From NCBI GenBank assembly GCA_033807775.1, contig CM066317.1, positions 16,689,370-16,753,369 of the forward strand: DNA of 64,000 nucleotides, given 5' to 3'. This document shows, in pieces, positions 1 through 11,848 of this stretch. Every line of letters starts with the position of its first letter. Position 1 is the stretch's first letter. The notes below the pieces were generated by a model. That model did no database searches. It saw only the letters and a program-made list of their open reading frames with translations, and was not told where the DNA came from. A program made the position numbers and the translations under genes. Source of the DNA: Saussurea involucrata (taxonomy: Eukaryota > Streptophyta > Magnoliopsida > Asterales > Asteraceae).

Positions 1-118
1 TTGTAACTTTTAATTATTTTTTCTTTTACATCATCATCTATTTTTTTAATTAAAAAAAATTAAACCACAAAACATTTACGAAAACATTGTGTCTATCATC
101 AAACTACAATTCTACAAA
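1..118. other. Left flank, unassigned AT-rich sequence
   Basis: AT-rich sequence outside the Copia-1 insertion, continuing at 13936 on the far side. No ORF, repeat boundary or RNA gene is recognisable. Confidence 0.5.
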
Positions 119-530
119 ACTACTGTTAGAACTTATATCCACGAATTGAAATTCGTAACACACAATATTGAATCAGATGGAAAACTGAATTTATTTATAT
201 ATATATATATGTATATACGAAATTTACATATAAACGAAAATACATAAACAAAGTTTCAAGGAGAAAAAGACTAACTCGAGTTTCTTGATCACAAATTTGA
301 AGAAGAACGTTTGTTGGATTGAGGTCTGCAAAGCAGTGTCCTTAGACAGAAATTCGTCCCTTGTATCGTATCGATTGGACGTCTATCTAGAGGATACAAC
401 AACCCGTTCAAGAATCGAACTCTCGAACCTGACGAATCAAACTATGTTTCCTTCTTGAAGAACAATGAAGAACTTTGAGAGAATTTGAGAGAGTATGCGT
501 TTGTGTATTGTAATCTGTTACATATGCTTC

Positions 531-539
531 CTATTTATA
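531..539 (-). promoter_or_regulatory. TATA box in Copia-1 LTR
   Basis: Minus-strand TATAAATAG lies downstream of the short-repeat array in the LTR, as expected at a U3/R border. The same site in the 5' LTR is 13723-13731. Confidence 0.55.
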
Positions 540-557
540 GAAGATCAACCGGTGCCA

Positions 558-720
558 ATGAAAAGTCACATCTTTTCATGAAAAGGTGGCGGTTGGTGGC
601 GGTTGGTGTGAATGAAAAGTCACACCTTTTCATGAAAAGTCACACATTGTCATGAAAAGTCACACCTTTTCATATAAAAGGTCACACATTTTCATATGAA
701 AAGTCACATCTTTTCATATG
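558..720. repeat. Short palindromic repeat array in Copia-1 LTR
   Basis: About seven units of a roughly 20-bp motif (ATGAAAAGTCACACCTTTTC) follow one another. Unit borders form the palindrome TTTTCATGAAAA or its variant TTTTCATATGAAAA. It lies upstream of the TATA box in the transcription direction. The counterpart at 13750-13911 has the same layout with several base changes. Confidence 0.75.
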
Positions 721-738
721 TAACAGATTATCCCAACA

Positions 739-1334
739 ATACCCCACATTTTCTATTCAAACTCTAATAATACCCCACATTTGAATAGAAAATAAGATAT
801 TCTCAAAGTATTTATTGTTCTTATTCAGGAAATAAACATGAAATGCATCAGAAAAGGTGTCTAGGTGACTTGAACCATTCTTAGTGAGTATTCATCGGAC
901 CTACTTTGTGGGTAGTGACGAAGAGTCTTGAACTAACCATGTTTTGTAGTAAGTCTAGTCAATGAATATCACACAAATCATGTTTATGCATAGTTGACTC
1001 TTACCGTTGTGTTCATTTCGGTCGTGAACAATCCTTCTTCATGAGAATTTTAGAAGACGTAGCCATATCCGTCCTAAAAAATGCGACCCCACATCAATCT
1101 CATATAGGTAATACTGATCAAGAACATTCCGTAGTGTTCCACCAATAAGCTATCAGTATTATTAAAAATAAGAATTCAACCCTTAAATCATCAACGGAAA
1201 ACAAAGGAAAAACATCATAGGAATAGGCATACCTTTGTTTAATTGCTTCTTGAGTTGTCCCCGACTAGTTTGCCTATTGAACCTAGACCATGGGATCTCC
1301 AATTTCGCTAGGTTAGGTTGCCGCCTAGTAGAAC
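739..1334 (-). other. Copia-1 3' untranslated region
   Basis: Sequence between the RNase H stop codon and the 3' LTR. No ORF is seen. It contains two copies of a GGGGTATT-type purine string near the LTR. Confidence 0.6.
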
Positions 1335-1692
1335 TCATTGGATTGGCTTTAAGCCCATTCCCCTCGATGTATAAGAGACTTGTTCTCTATTAAGGCCTTT
1401 TGTCAAAGGATCTGCGACATTTTCCTTTGACTCTACATAATCGATGGAAATGATTCCATTCTTCAGCAAGTCTCGTATTGTTTTGTGGCGACGCCTGATA
1501 TGTCTCGATTTGCCGTTATAAATTTGATTCTTTGCTCTTGTAAGAGCAACCATACTATCACAATGTATGCACACGGCGGTAACAGGCTTAGGCCACAAAG
1601 GAATACCCTCTAGGAAGCTTTTAAGCCATTCTGCCTCTTCGGCAACTTTATCTAAGGCTACGAATTCGGCTTCCATGGTTGACCGTGTATTT
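1335..1692 (-). pseudogene. Copia-1 RNase H C-terminal part, severed by Gypsy-1
   Basis: This is the 3' end of the Copia-1 pol frame. It encodes the end of copia RNase H: an STMEAEFVAL motif, the EAEWL helix, the HCDS and SRHI strings and the C-terminal ADPLTKGL motif, then a stop at 1335. The upstream part of the same frame resumes at 9625, on the other side of Gypsy-1. With one copy of the TATTT duplication removed the frame is continuous. The domain was therefore intact when Gypsy-1 inserted. The split now prevents a complete RNase H. Confidence 0.93.
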
Positions 1693-1943
1693 TGTAACAA
1701 CCCAATCTAAATAAAGCATACTTAGCATTTATATTTAAGTAATTACAAAACTGGGTCCACAAAAGTTTCATTTCATCTGTCTAAATAACTTAGGTTGGCG
1801 GAAACAACCTACACACAACTGAGAAAAACTAATAACTAGAGTGCCACTATGCTTCTTGACTCTTCCTGCTAAGCTCAGCCTATTTGCCCGAGCTCCTGGA
1901 AACCTGCTTACCTGAAAAGGTTTTAATTTGAAAATGCGAGGGT

Positions 1944-1959
1944 TAGACCATGAGGTCTA
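1944..1959 (-). other. Hairpin in Gypsy-1 LTR
   Basis: A 6-bp perfect stem (TAGACC/GGTCTA) with a 4-nt loop lies about 250 nt from the 3' edge of the LTR and is flanked by CTCACT and ACCCTC. The partner copy is at 8365-8380. Similar hairpins lie at matching places in Gypsy-2 and Gypsy-3. Confidence 0.6.
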
Positions 1960-2452
1960 GTGAGTCCCTCCTAACAGTTATCAAAGCATTTAAAAACAGT
2001 TTATCTCTTCAGCTTTAAACATTCATACTTAACACGTCAAAATCATATACGGACTAAAGTCCGCCTCCTCGTAATCTGACACCCTGAAGCCACCCGAATG
2101 TGACAACGATTCAGCCTCATGCTGCCTTGCGGAGCCTCGCTCCTGGCATATAGGGACCTCCCTTCCCGCACGAGAGCTGGCGGAACGACTCTCCCGTCTT
2201 TGCCAGTTTACGTCTCCCTGATGTATGCATACATTCTACATAAAACTTTAAACAACCTTCATGCAATTAAAGCATAATAATAAAGCATGGCAATTCTCAA
2301 CATTCATAACATTTTTGAAAACACTTTAAAAGCCACACATTTTAGTTTAGAAAACTCACCTGAGGCTCTTACTTCTCGTTCCTAAACCGTTCCAAACTTC
2401 CAAATCGACTTCCCTGAATAAACGGGCATAAAACAACAACTCAGCAAAAGTA

Positions 2453-2681
2453 TCCGGACAACTCAGGTTTTCCGGACAACCCTACTTTTCCGGACGCTAA
2501 AGAGTCCGGACACCCACACTAATCCGGACAACACTCCTTTTCCGAGCATCACGCTCTCCGGACAACACATCCTATCCGGACGTCTCCTATCCGGACAAAT
2601 CCTATCTGGACATACACACATCCGGACAACTCCTATCCGGACACTTACCCGGAAACATTCATCTGGTCGAAGTGTCCGGAC
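2453..2681. repeat. TCCGGA palindrome array in Gypsy-1 LTR
   Basis: About a dozen exact or near copies of the palindrome TCCGGA, mostly as TCCGGACA, are spaced irregularly 8-30 bp apart. The same array is at 8874-9102 in the other LTR. The tract is CpG-rich in an otherwise AT-rich LTR. Confidence 0.85.
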
Positions 2682-3204
2682 GGCGCTGGACGAGTTTGGA
2701 GGCTGTAATCTCCCGAAAATCCTCCAAATTAACACGATAGAGCGATAAAAGGTAACATGAACATTACATAACCAACTCTTATCAAGTTCTTGCTATCCAA
2801 ACTCTATTAGATGATTTAATCTCTCTTTCAAGACCAAAAAGCACTTTCTTACAAAAACTCCCAATAAACAATCAAACACTATCAAATCAGCAGAGAGTTT
2901 GTAAGAAGGATTACCTGACCAAATTACTAGCAGAAACGAATTCCAACACCACCTTCTCTTCTGAATCCACAGATTGGTGCCTCTCTTCTTCAAATGCCAA
3001 AAATATCAAAAACCCTTTCTCTCCTCTTTTCTCTTCAATAGCCGCCAACCACAACAAAATCAGGAGAAATATGACTCTCCTAGGGTTTTTTTGTGCCCAT
3101 TTTATACCTTACCCCCTAATAACAAAATACTCCCCTCAACTTCCATTTTATTAACTTTCCACCACAAGACTTGGAACCCTTCATTTTTGGACACGGTTAC
3201 TACA

Positions 3205-3221
3205 ACACTCCCTCCTCAAAA
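3205..3221 (-). promoter_or_regulatory. Gypsy-1 polypurine tract
   Basis: On the minus strand the purine-rich run TTTTGAGGAGGGAGTGT directly precedes the 3' LTR, as required for plus-strand priming. Confidence 0.75.
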
Positions 3222-3467
3222 GAATTCCGTCCCCGGAATTCCATTCTCGAAAAGATGAGGGTACCTGGACATCATACCTGATTCCACTTCCCACGGAGCC
3301 TCTCGTCCCTTATGATATCTCCACTGGGCTTTAACCAGTCTGACCTCCCTATCCCTTGTTTTACGAACTTTACTGTCTACGATCTCAATCGGCTCTTCCT
3401 CAAACATCAATTTCTCATCAATGCTGACATCTTCTAACGGAATGGCTACATCGGTCCTGGCCAACAT
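3216..3467 (-). pseudogene. Gypsy-1 integrase C-terminal / chromodomain-like remnant
   Basis: An 83-residue open frame ends next to the polypurine tract. It carries the gypsy integrase tail: an EEPIEIVDSKVRKTRDREV segment, LVKAQWRYHKG, the APWEVES acidic-aromatic segment and a YPHLFE end. This is the tail seen in plant chromoviruses such as the Tekay group. Upstream, the DLPEEVRG..HPTFHVS part can be read in another frame up to about 3540, so a frameshift separates the two. No integrase core is found before that. It cannot act alone as an integrase; whether it is translated is unknown. Confidence 0.8.
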
Positions 3468-6400
3468 TTTCTTCAGATTGACACATGAAATGTTGGATGA
3501 ACTCCTCTTACTTCTTCCGGCAAGTCCTACTTGTATGCCGCTGCTCTAACTTTCTCATTAAAGACGAAAGTCAACTCCTTATCGCCTGTAATTCTTGCAA
3601 GGTCGATCTCACTACAGCTACCCTCATCTGTTCCTCATAACAGAGACGCACATCACCCTACGTATCCTTCCAAAATTTCATCTAGTATCTCAAGATCACG
3701 CGCTAACTATTCAACCTTCATAACTCCGACGGACCCACAGACGTAGTCCACTTTACATATCCCTCAATTCTTCGAGGTTCCACAGTCTTATGCTTTCAAT
3801 CCATCCACTCAGTTCTAATCGGCTGCCCCAAATCGTTCAGATGGGGAAATGTAACTGCACTCCCTGCGTGAAACCGCCTTCAGTGAGTCATCACTTGCTA
3901 AAACGTGCCATCCTGCACTATTTACTTGTACCCTTTTCGATCACTACACTTGCTTAAAACTATCTGATAAAACCAAGGCCAACCGCGCCTCCGTCCACAC
4001 CTCGGGACTCACGGTTTTGAACACGTCTAGTTAAAGTCTCTCTTACATTTATACTTCCTTAAGAAAAAGAACTTGGCAGAAATTTCCCGCCACAACCACG
4101 AGAATCTTCTGCCAGGAAAACTCGCTCACTGACAACTTGGCACCAGGCCAACCTTGTACATCCCGACAAGCTCACACCCTTGAGCCTCTCCTTGGCATAC
4201 CTTAAATTCTAGATTACTTCTCCCAACCGACATTCGTCTATGCAGATCATACTCCTTTCCCGAATCCCATTGGCTACAACTTGTCAACTAATTCGTACGT
4301 TCTCACCACTTCATCATTTCACACTTAACGTGTCTAATAGAAGGAAACCTCTATAATTCCTTATTGGGGTACTCACCTATCCGAAATGAACTTATCCTGA
4401 AGGCTCATCAATTTCTCACTGCTTGCTACAAGCGTCCAGTCATATAACATAACTTCGGTTACTCCCACTCAACTAGGTGGGGTAACCACGATCACACCCT
4501 ACTGTTCTCAATAGCTTACACTGAACGATCAGTTCGCTTGAACGTTTCTCACAAAATCACTAACTTAACTCATTCAGTTGTCTTATCCACTTCTTTCTGC
4601 GCAAGCTCACACACAATCTACTTCCTCAATACTTCCTCCAAAAGTTAGCACACTTATCAAGGACAATCTACACAACACTGCGCCTATCGACATTACTGTA
4701 AAGTCTACTACTTCCGATTTACTTACTTATTCCGACATATTGTCTTCACCTCCCCACGCTAGCGTGGAGTACTGCCCACCAACATTACTCGCCCCTCTCT
4801 TCCGACAATTCTTAAGCTGCAAATGTTGTCTCATTACTATACATAACCAAACGGTTGCACTAAAATTCTAACTTAAGGCTTTCGACTAAATCACCTCGAA
4901 CGTCACCAGAGTTCGACGTCACTGTACATTCTTTAAACTCCAACTTTTACTTTCTCAGACAATTCGTTCACACATAAGCAACATTCACATTCTTTAAGGA
5001 TTTCACATCTTATTCCACCACATTTTGACTAATACATCCATCATCTTCTTTAAACTTCCAATGATCCCAAATATGCTTACTTAGCGACTCTTACAACTAC
5101 AAACACTTGGTTTCTCCTTTGGGTAACTACCCGCCACCACTCCGTGATGCTATCCCGAATATAAACATATCACCACGTCAACTTACACCCCACGTGCTCC
5201 AACAACCTGGTTAACACTCGAACACCTCATCCGAAACTCCCAAAAGGCTTCTATCTGATGCTTCATCTTTCTCTAACATCACATCACTACGACGCTAGCT
5301 GGCACTTTTAACTTGGCAATTATTGCCACTACATAACTATACATTCCTCACTCATAACATCACACTGCAGACCAAAACTCTCATGGCCATTCATACACAA
5401 CTCAAACTTATCTTCAAGACCTCACACATAAATAACCGAGTCTATCTCGCTACATTGTCTCTCCCCAACTCTAGTTGAACCACAACACCCGAGTTTCTGA
5501 TTAATTCTAACATACTTGTTTCTTGCTAGCTCTTTGCAATACCAAGCCATCATGTCGACAGGGTACATTTCCTCACAGATCGACATAATCTATACCCTCA
5601 CTTCGTTTGTGCTAAATACTTCATTCCTTACGAACCATCCATCTCGCTAGTAAAACGCTTATCTAAAACAGCAGCCTTTCCCTATCTTAACACCCCTACA
5701 AAGTGGTCCTTCAACTTTCAACCTTCTGATTCAAGTCTTCTGTCTCATGCAGCTTACACAACTACCGAATTTAACGTCAATAGTTGACCTGTTGATACTT
5801 CCTTAGCCTATTATTCAACAAGGGTCCCTTACTGAACCTAATCATTCCAACATACCATAATCAAATTCACATCCCGTCGTCCTCATTTCAAACTCACATC
5901 GCGTAACTACAACATTACAAGCTCACCTCGAAGCTCATATTCCCACGCCATAGACATTTCATTCTTCCTCCCACACTCCTCATAACGAGTTGCTAAAACC
6001 GTCACCTTGAAGGCTTCAAGTCCTTCCTCCAGACACATCTGTCTCTCAACAACCGTACTTCCCGTTACCGTACAAGGGTGTAAACCCTCATACAACCCAC
6101 ACTATAATCCACTTCCGACTCTACCAATGTTCACCTTTCCTCTTGAGCACAAATACTAAGGCTACAACATTCCTTCCTGATTTGCCCGACACCTTTCCAC
6201 TCTTGAAGTTCTTCCTTAGCTTAACATACTATATCCTATGACCTAGTGAGTTCATAGCCTTCATGCATGACAACGCAATAGGTAAAATCATTTACACTTT
6301 TTATCATTTTAAATAAACAACATTTGAAACTATCTTGGGTGTACTCGACCCCATCACCCTTATAACTTCAATGCCCTGCACGACGATTCGAGAATCGCTT

Positions 6401-8098
6401 GCATGCATTTCGACCTTACTCTTACTCAATCAGAACGATGTTATTACGACAGTGATGTATTGAATGAAAATCTTTTCATATGACATAATTCTGCAAGAAC
6501 TACCGACACGAGGTAAACCAGTATAAAACGTTTATAAAAGATTCATCGTAAATCCTAACATAACCTCCAGCATGGTACTGCACTGTGCTTTGGATCACAT
6601 AAGCATTCCGCGGTCGGGGCCCAAGCAGACTCCCCTCTCGCCTCTTTCGAAGCCTACGCAAACTCCCTTCTACTCGAAATAGGAGGAAACGAGTTCCAAC
6701 CTACCAGTCCGTCATACATATCCAAGGGATCATCAGGTCCCGAGGATCACTCTCTGATCCCACAGTGCAGACCGAATCCACAAAGCACATCATTCATTTC
6801 GTAAAATATGCACTTTTAAGTCCTTTAAATCATCATTCTCATTTCATCATACATAACAGGCTTTCTTAAGTAAAACACGTAGTTCGTGGAAAACATGCAT
6901 GACAGTTACAAACAGTTTATGCTCGGGAATGAAATCATAATTAATTTAAAACATTTAACACTCTGTGTTGTAAAAGGTGTTGGGAACTCATACTCAATTA
7001 TATAACTTCATCATGTCAACTCTCATTTGGTTATAAAAGTTTTGCATTCAAACGTTTTCTTGACTTATCATGGAAAGAGTGGAATATTTTGCAAATCGCA
7101 AACCTCAAGACTTCATTGTACGATCTAAATGGATTTGTATTTTTCTTTTAACATACGCTTGCACATGCCGACTCATATCCGATCAAATTTGATATTTACA
7201 CATTTACTTTACTTATGAAAAATCTCATGTACCCATACACGAACTCAATGCATGAAACTCTACTTGCAATTGAAGGCTACTCACTCAAACAAGGTCGATC
7301 GCTTTACTCACATGACTTATCCTTGACACTCTACCTTCGACCAGTGGTCGCCCTCTCGGCTTTGCAACAACTTGCTGTACATACATTCAACGGTCCACTT
7401 ACTCAACCATTTCATACTACCTTCGTCTCGATCAAATCATCTCATATTATACCTCTACACGTTTTCAATCCTCTACAGAAATCTCTCTTCATAGATCCTG
7501 CCACTGAACGACTCGACTAAAGGGTCAGAGCTCTAATCCTCAGCTCGCTCTTGAATTGACACCTCCAAGATCTCGACACTGTCCTTCCTTATCCTTGCAA
7601 CGGATCTACCCCACGATCTCTAGAACTGGGACTCTCCAGAAACAGGAGTCTTACTCAAAATCAGTCATTCATCCTCTTCGAATCCACGAAGATCTACCTC
7701 TAGACGACTCATAACATTCTATACATCATTTCTTCTCTATGATGTATACATACATCACCTCATAAATGATTTCTCACGATACTTCCCCTATAATGGGTCT
7801 CACCCTACCCCTCAGGGATCTTACTGATATTCTAAAGTACTGGAACACGACATAAACACTAGCTTCTAACTACCACTTCGGAATAATAAGGCAGGTTAAG
7901 CACATACATGTACCTGGAAGTTCCCAATTACACTGGCCAGGTGGAATCTCAAACTTACCTTACATGACAGTCCTCAGTACCCTATTAGTCATATCTCTAC
8001 AATAGTGTCCTCCTAACGCATTTCCTGATTCTCAGTTGTGATTTCTACTCCCAAGTTTAAGTTTAGGCCCGTCCGGTCACCTAAATCCCTTAAACTAT
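3468..8098 (-). other. Gypsy-1 non-coding interior
   Basis: About 4.6 kb without any gag, protease, RT or integrase-core motif that I can recognise in any frame. Short ORFs (for example 5907-6095 and 7215-7520) have no family likeness. Blocks align with Gypsy-2: 5880-6290 with 27660-28060, 5690-5740 with 26570-26620 and 7215-7480 with 28540-28780. The first 250 nt after the PBS also align with Gypsy-3. The interior therefore looks like an inherited non-coding sequence, not random decay. Confidence 0.7.
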
Positions 8099-8111
8099 GG
8101 CTCTGATACCA
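8099..8111 (-). promoter_or_regulatory. Gypsy-1 primer-binding site
   Basis: Minus-strand TGGTATCAGAGCC, complementary to the 3' end of plant initiator tRNA-Met, lies 2 nt inside the 5' LTR. Confidence 0.93.
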
Positions 8112-8113
8112 AT

Positions 8114-9624
8114 TGTAACAACCCAATCTAAATAAAGCATACTTAGCATTTATATTTAAGTAATTACAAAACTGGGTCCACAAAAGTTTTATTTCATCTG
8201 TCTAAATAACTTAGGTTGGCGGAAACAACCTATACACAACTGAGAAAAACTAATAACTAGAGTGCCACTATGCTTCTTGACTCTTCCTGCTAAGCTCAGC
8301 CTATTTGCCCGAGCTCCTGGAAACCTGCTTCCCTGAAAAGGTTTTAATTTGAAAATGCGAGGGTTAGACCATGAGGTCTAGTGAGTCCCTCCTAACAGTT
8401 ATCAAAGCATTTAAAAACAGTTTATCTCTTCAGCTTTAAACATTCATACTCAACACGTCAAAATCATATACGAACTAAAGTCCGCCTCCTCGTAATCTGA
8501 CACCCTGAAGCCACCCGAAGGTGACAACGAGTCAGCCTCATGCTGCCTTGCGGAGCCTCGCTCCTGGCATATAGGGACCTCCCTTCCCGCACGAGAGCTG
8601 GCGGAACGACTCTCCCGTCTTTGCCAGTTTACGTCTCCCTGATGTATGCATACATTCTACATAAAACTTTAAACAACCTTCATGCAATTAAAGCATAATA
8701 ATAAAGCATGGCAATTCTCAACATTCATAACATTTTTGAAAACACTTTAAAAGCCACACATTTTAGTTTAGAAAACTCACCTGAGGCTCTTACTTCTCAT
8801 TCCTAAACCGTTCCAAACTTCCAAATCGACTTCCCTGAATAAACGGGCATAAAACAACAACTCAGCAAAAGTATCCGGACAACTCAGGTTTTCCGGACAA
8901 CCCTACTTTTCCGGACGCTAAAGAGTCCGGACACCCACACTAATCCGGACAACACTCCTTTTCCGAGCATCACGCTCTCCGGACAACACATCCTATCCGG
9001 ACGTCTCCTATCCGGACAAATCCTATCTGGACATACACACATCCGGACAACTCCTATCCGGACACTTACCCGGAAACATTCATCTGGTCGAAGTGTCCGG
9101 ACGGCGCTGGACGAGTTTGGAGGCTGTAATCTCCCGAAAATCCTCCAAATTAACACGATAGAGCGATAAAAGGTAACATGAACATTACATAACCAACTCT
9201 TATCAAGTTCTTGCTATCCAAACTCTATTAGATGATTTAATCTCTCTTTCAAGACCAAAAAGCACTTTCTTACAAAAACTCCCAATAAACAATCAAACAC
9301 TATCAAATCAGCAGAGAGTTTGTAAGAAGGATTACCTGACCAAATTACTAGCAGAAACGAATTCCAACACCACCTTCTCTTCTGAATCCACAGGTTGGTG
9401 TCTCTCTTCTTCAAATGCCAAGAATATCAAAAACCCTTTCTCTCCTCTTTTCTCTTCAATAGCCGCCAACCACAACAAAATCAGGAGAAATATGACTCTC
9501 CTAGGGTTTTTTGTGCCCATTTTATACCTTACCCTCTAATAACAAAATACTCCCCTCAACTTCCATTTTATTAACTTTCCACCACAAGACTTGGAACCCT
9601 TCCTTTTTGGACACGGTTACTACA
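8114..9624 (-). repeat. Gypsy-1 5' LTR
   Basis: Direct repeat of 1693-3204, including hairpin (8365-8380) and TCCGGA array (8874-9102). Flanked on the right by the TATTT duplication inside the Copia-1 pol frame. Confidence 0.95.
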
Positions 9625-11848
9625 TATTTACGGTTTGCTTCGAAGATTTCCAAGATATGGCTGCACCACCAAGTGTAAACACATAGCCACTTGTGGACTT
9701 ACTTTCAGAATGATTGGAAATCCAGTTTGCATCACAATATCCTTCTAGTACGGGAGGATATTTGGTATAGGATAACCCATAGTTCATTGTGTACTTCAGA
9801 TATCTAAGCACTCTTATAAGTGCATACCAATGATCCTTACTTGGGTTATGTGAGTATCGACTAAGTCTACTCACGGTATATGCTAGATCCGGTCTCGTAC
9901 AATTCATAATGTACATCAAACTTCCAAGCACTTGAGTGTATTCCAATTGAGACACACTCTCTCCTTGATTCTTCTTAAGTTGGCTTGAAGGATCAAAAGG
10001 AGTGACTACCGGTCTATCATCATAGTGACCAAATTTCCTAAGAACTTTCTCAACATAGTGAGATTGAGTCAGAATGTAACTGTTAGGATCTCTTTGGATC
10101 TTTATCCCAAGAATTACATCTGCTACTCCAAGATCCTTCATATCAAACGAGGAGTGCAACATCTTCTTGGTTTGATTGATTACATCCAAGTTGGTCCCCA
10201 TGATTAGCATATCATCTACATATAGACATATTATGACACATGCGTTCTTGCTTTGTTTCACATATACGCATTTGTCACACTCATTAATTTGGAAACCATT
10301 TGATAGAAGAGTGTTATCAAACCTTTCATGCCATTTCTTTGGGGCTTGTTTAAGTCCATATAAAGACTTCACAAGTTTGCATACTTTATTCTCTTGACCT
10401 TTTACAACAAAACCTTCCGGTTGTTGCATATAAATTTCTTCATCTAGTTCACCATTTAAGAAAGCAGTTTTCACATCCATTTGATGTATGTGTAGGTTAT
10501 GAATTGCTGTTATAGCCATCAATGTCCTAATGGACGTGATTCGTGTTACCGGTGAATAGGTGTCAAAGAAATCTTGACCTTCCTTTTGACGGTAACCTTT
10601 GGCAACTAATCGAGCTTTATATTTCTCTATAGTACCATCAGGTCTTAGTTTCCGCTTGAAGATCCATTTATGACCAATTGCCTTGTGACCCGGTGGTAAG
10701 TCTACCAATCTCCATGTGTTATTCTGAACAATAGAGTCTATCTCACCTTGAATAGCCTTTTTCCAATAAGGTGCCTCCGATGAGTCCATGGCGGCTTTAT
10801 AGGATTGAGGTTCTTCATCGACAACGAATGTCATGAAGTCGGGTCCAAAGTCTTTAGCAATCTTTCCCCTTTTACTTCTTCTAGGCTCTAAGTTTTCTTC
10901 TTGAGCCTTTGATGTACCCTCTTCATTTTGTTTCTCAACACTATCAGTGTTATCTACTTCACATACTCTCTTCCTTGGATTATAGATTTCTTTCCCTTTA
11001 TCCTTGTAAGGAAAGATGTGTTCAAAGAATTCAGCCTCAATTGACTCCATAATTGTGTTGTTGTGGATATCTTCATTGTTTGACTTATAGACCAAAAATC
11101 TATAAGCAGCGCTATTACTTGCCGGACCAAGATATACACAATCAATGGTCTTCGGTCCAAGTTTTGTCCTTTTGGGTAAAGGTACTTGAACCTTTGCAAG
11201 GCAACCCCACACTTTCATCCTTTTGTAGGAAGGAAGTTTTCCTTTCCATAGTTCATAAGGAGATTTATCGCTTTTCTTATGAGGAATTCTATTAAGTATC
11301 ATATTTGCAGTTAAGCATGCTTCACCCCACAAACTATGTGGTGCTCCCGAAGTAATCAACATTGAATTAATCATGTTCTTCAATGTTCTGTTTTTCCTTT
11401 CGGCTACTCCATTTTGTTGTGGAGTATAAAGAGCTGTTGTTTGGTGAACTATGCCATGATGAGAACAAAATTCTGCAAAGTCCTTAGACTCGTATTCTCC
11501 TCCTCTATCGGATCTCAGAATTTTTATTCTTTTGTCAAGTTGGTTTTCAACTTCAGCCTTGTATGTCTTAAACATATTCAAAGCTTCATCTTTGGTATGT
11601 ATTAGGTATACATAACAATATTTACTGCAATCATCAATAAATGATACATAATAGTTCTTTCCTCCACGTGTGGGTGTGGTTTTGTAATCACATAAATCGA
11701 TGTAGATAAGTCCAAGTACTTGATTAGACTTTTCAACAGATTTATGTGCATGGCTTGAGTATTTAGACTCAACACATACCTCACATTTTGTCTTGTTATC
11801 CATGGAACACTTGGGTAATAACCCAAGTTTTATCATCCTTTGTAAGGA
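9625..11848 (-). pseudogene. pol: Copia-1 integrase - reverse transcriptase - RNase H (5' part)
   Basis: A single open frame of about 740 codons in phase with the upstream gag-protease frame. Domains in order are the CEVCVESK zinc-binding end, an integrase core with DLCDYKTTP, SDRGGEYES and a QNGVAERKNRT segment, and a variable linker ending PRRSKRGKIAKDFGPDF. The copia RT follows with KWIFKRKLRPDG, ARLVAKGYRQKEG and VDVKTAFLNGEL-like motifs, SLYGLKQAP and the YVDD active site at 10211-10222. Last comes the start of RNase H (GYCDANW). It is interrupted at 9625 by Gypsy-1 and separated from gag by one stop at 11849-11851. All catalytic motifs I can see are intact. Confidence 0.93.

Larger units (their letters stand above)
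124..738 (-). repeat. Copia-1 3' LTR
   Basis: Matches 13320-13930 over its full length, starts TG and ends CA, and abuts the ACTAC duplication on its left. On the minus strand the sequence just before it (739-750) is a short purine-rich tract, AATGTGGGGTAT, a plausible weak polypurine tract. Confidence 0.95.
1693..3204 (-). repeat. Gypsy-1 3' LTR
   Basis: Full-length match to 8114-9624. It begins TGTAACAACCC and ends GGTTACTACA on the plus strand. It contains the palindromic TCCGGA array and a short hairpin. Minus-strand TATAAAAT at 3099-3106 is a possible TATA box. ORFs inside the LTR have no recognisable product. Confidence 0.95.
1693..9624 (-). mobile_element. Gypsy-1, non-autonomous Ty3/gypsy LTR element (LARD-like)
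   Basis: Two 1.51-kb LTRs (TG..CA) flank a 4.9-kb interior, with a 5-bp TSD TATTT at 1688-1692 and 9625-9629. A perfect initiator tRNA-Met type PBS and a purine tract place the 5' LTR on the right, so transcription is leftward. The only recognisable protein is the last part of a gypsy integrase beside the 3' LTR. The remaining roughly 4.6 kb lacks a protease, RT, RNase H or integrase core, although a full chromovirus would need more coding space than this. The interior is homologous to those of Gypsy-2 and Gypsy-3. The LTRs differ at about 15 of 1,512 positions by eye, so insertion is fairly recent. Confidence 0.93.

Noticed and set aside
2463..2993. Minus-strand ORFs inside Gypsy-1 LTRs (also 8884-9414)
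   Set aside because: Repeat-driven or short; identical in both LTRs and without any protein likeness.
5907..6095. 62-codon ORF in the Gypsy-1 interior as a gag remnant
   Set aside because: The aligned block in Gypsy-2 is not open and no Gag motif is present.
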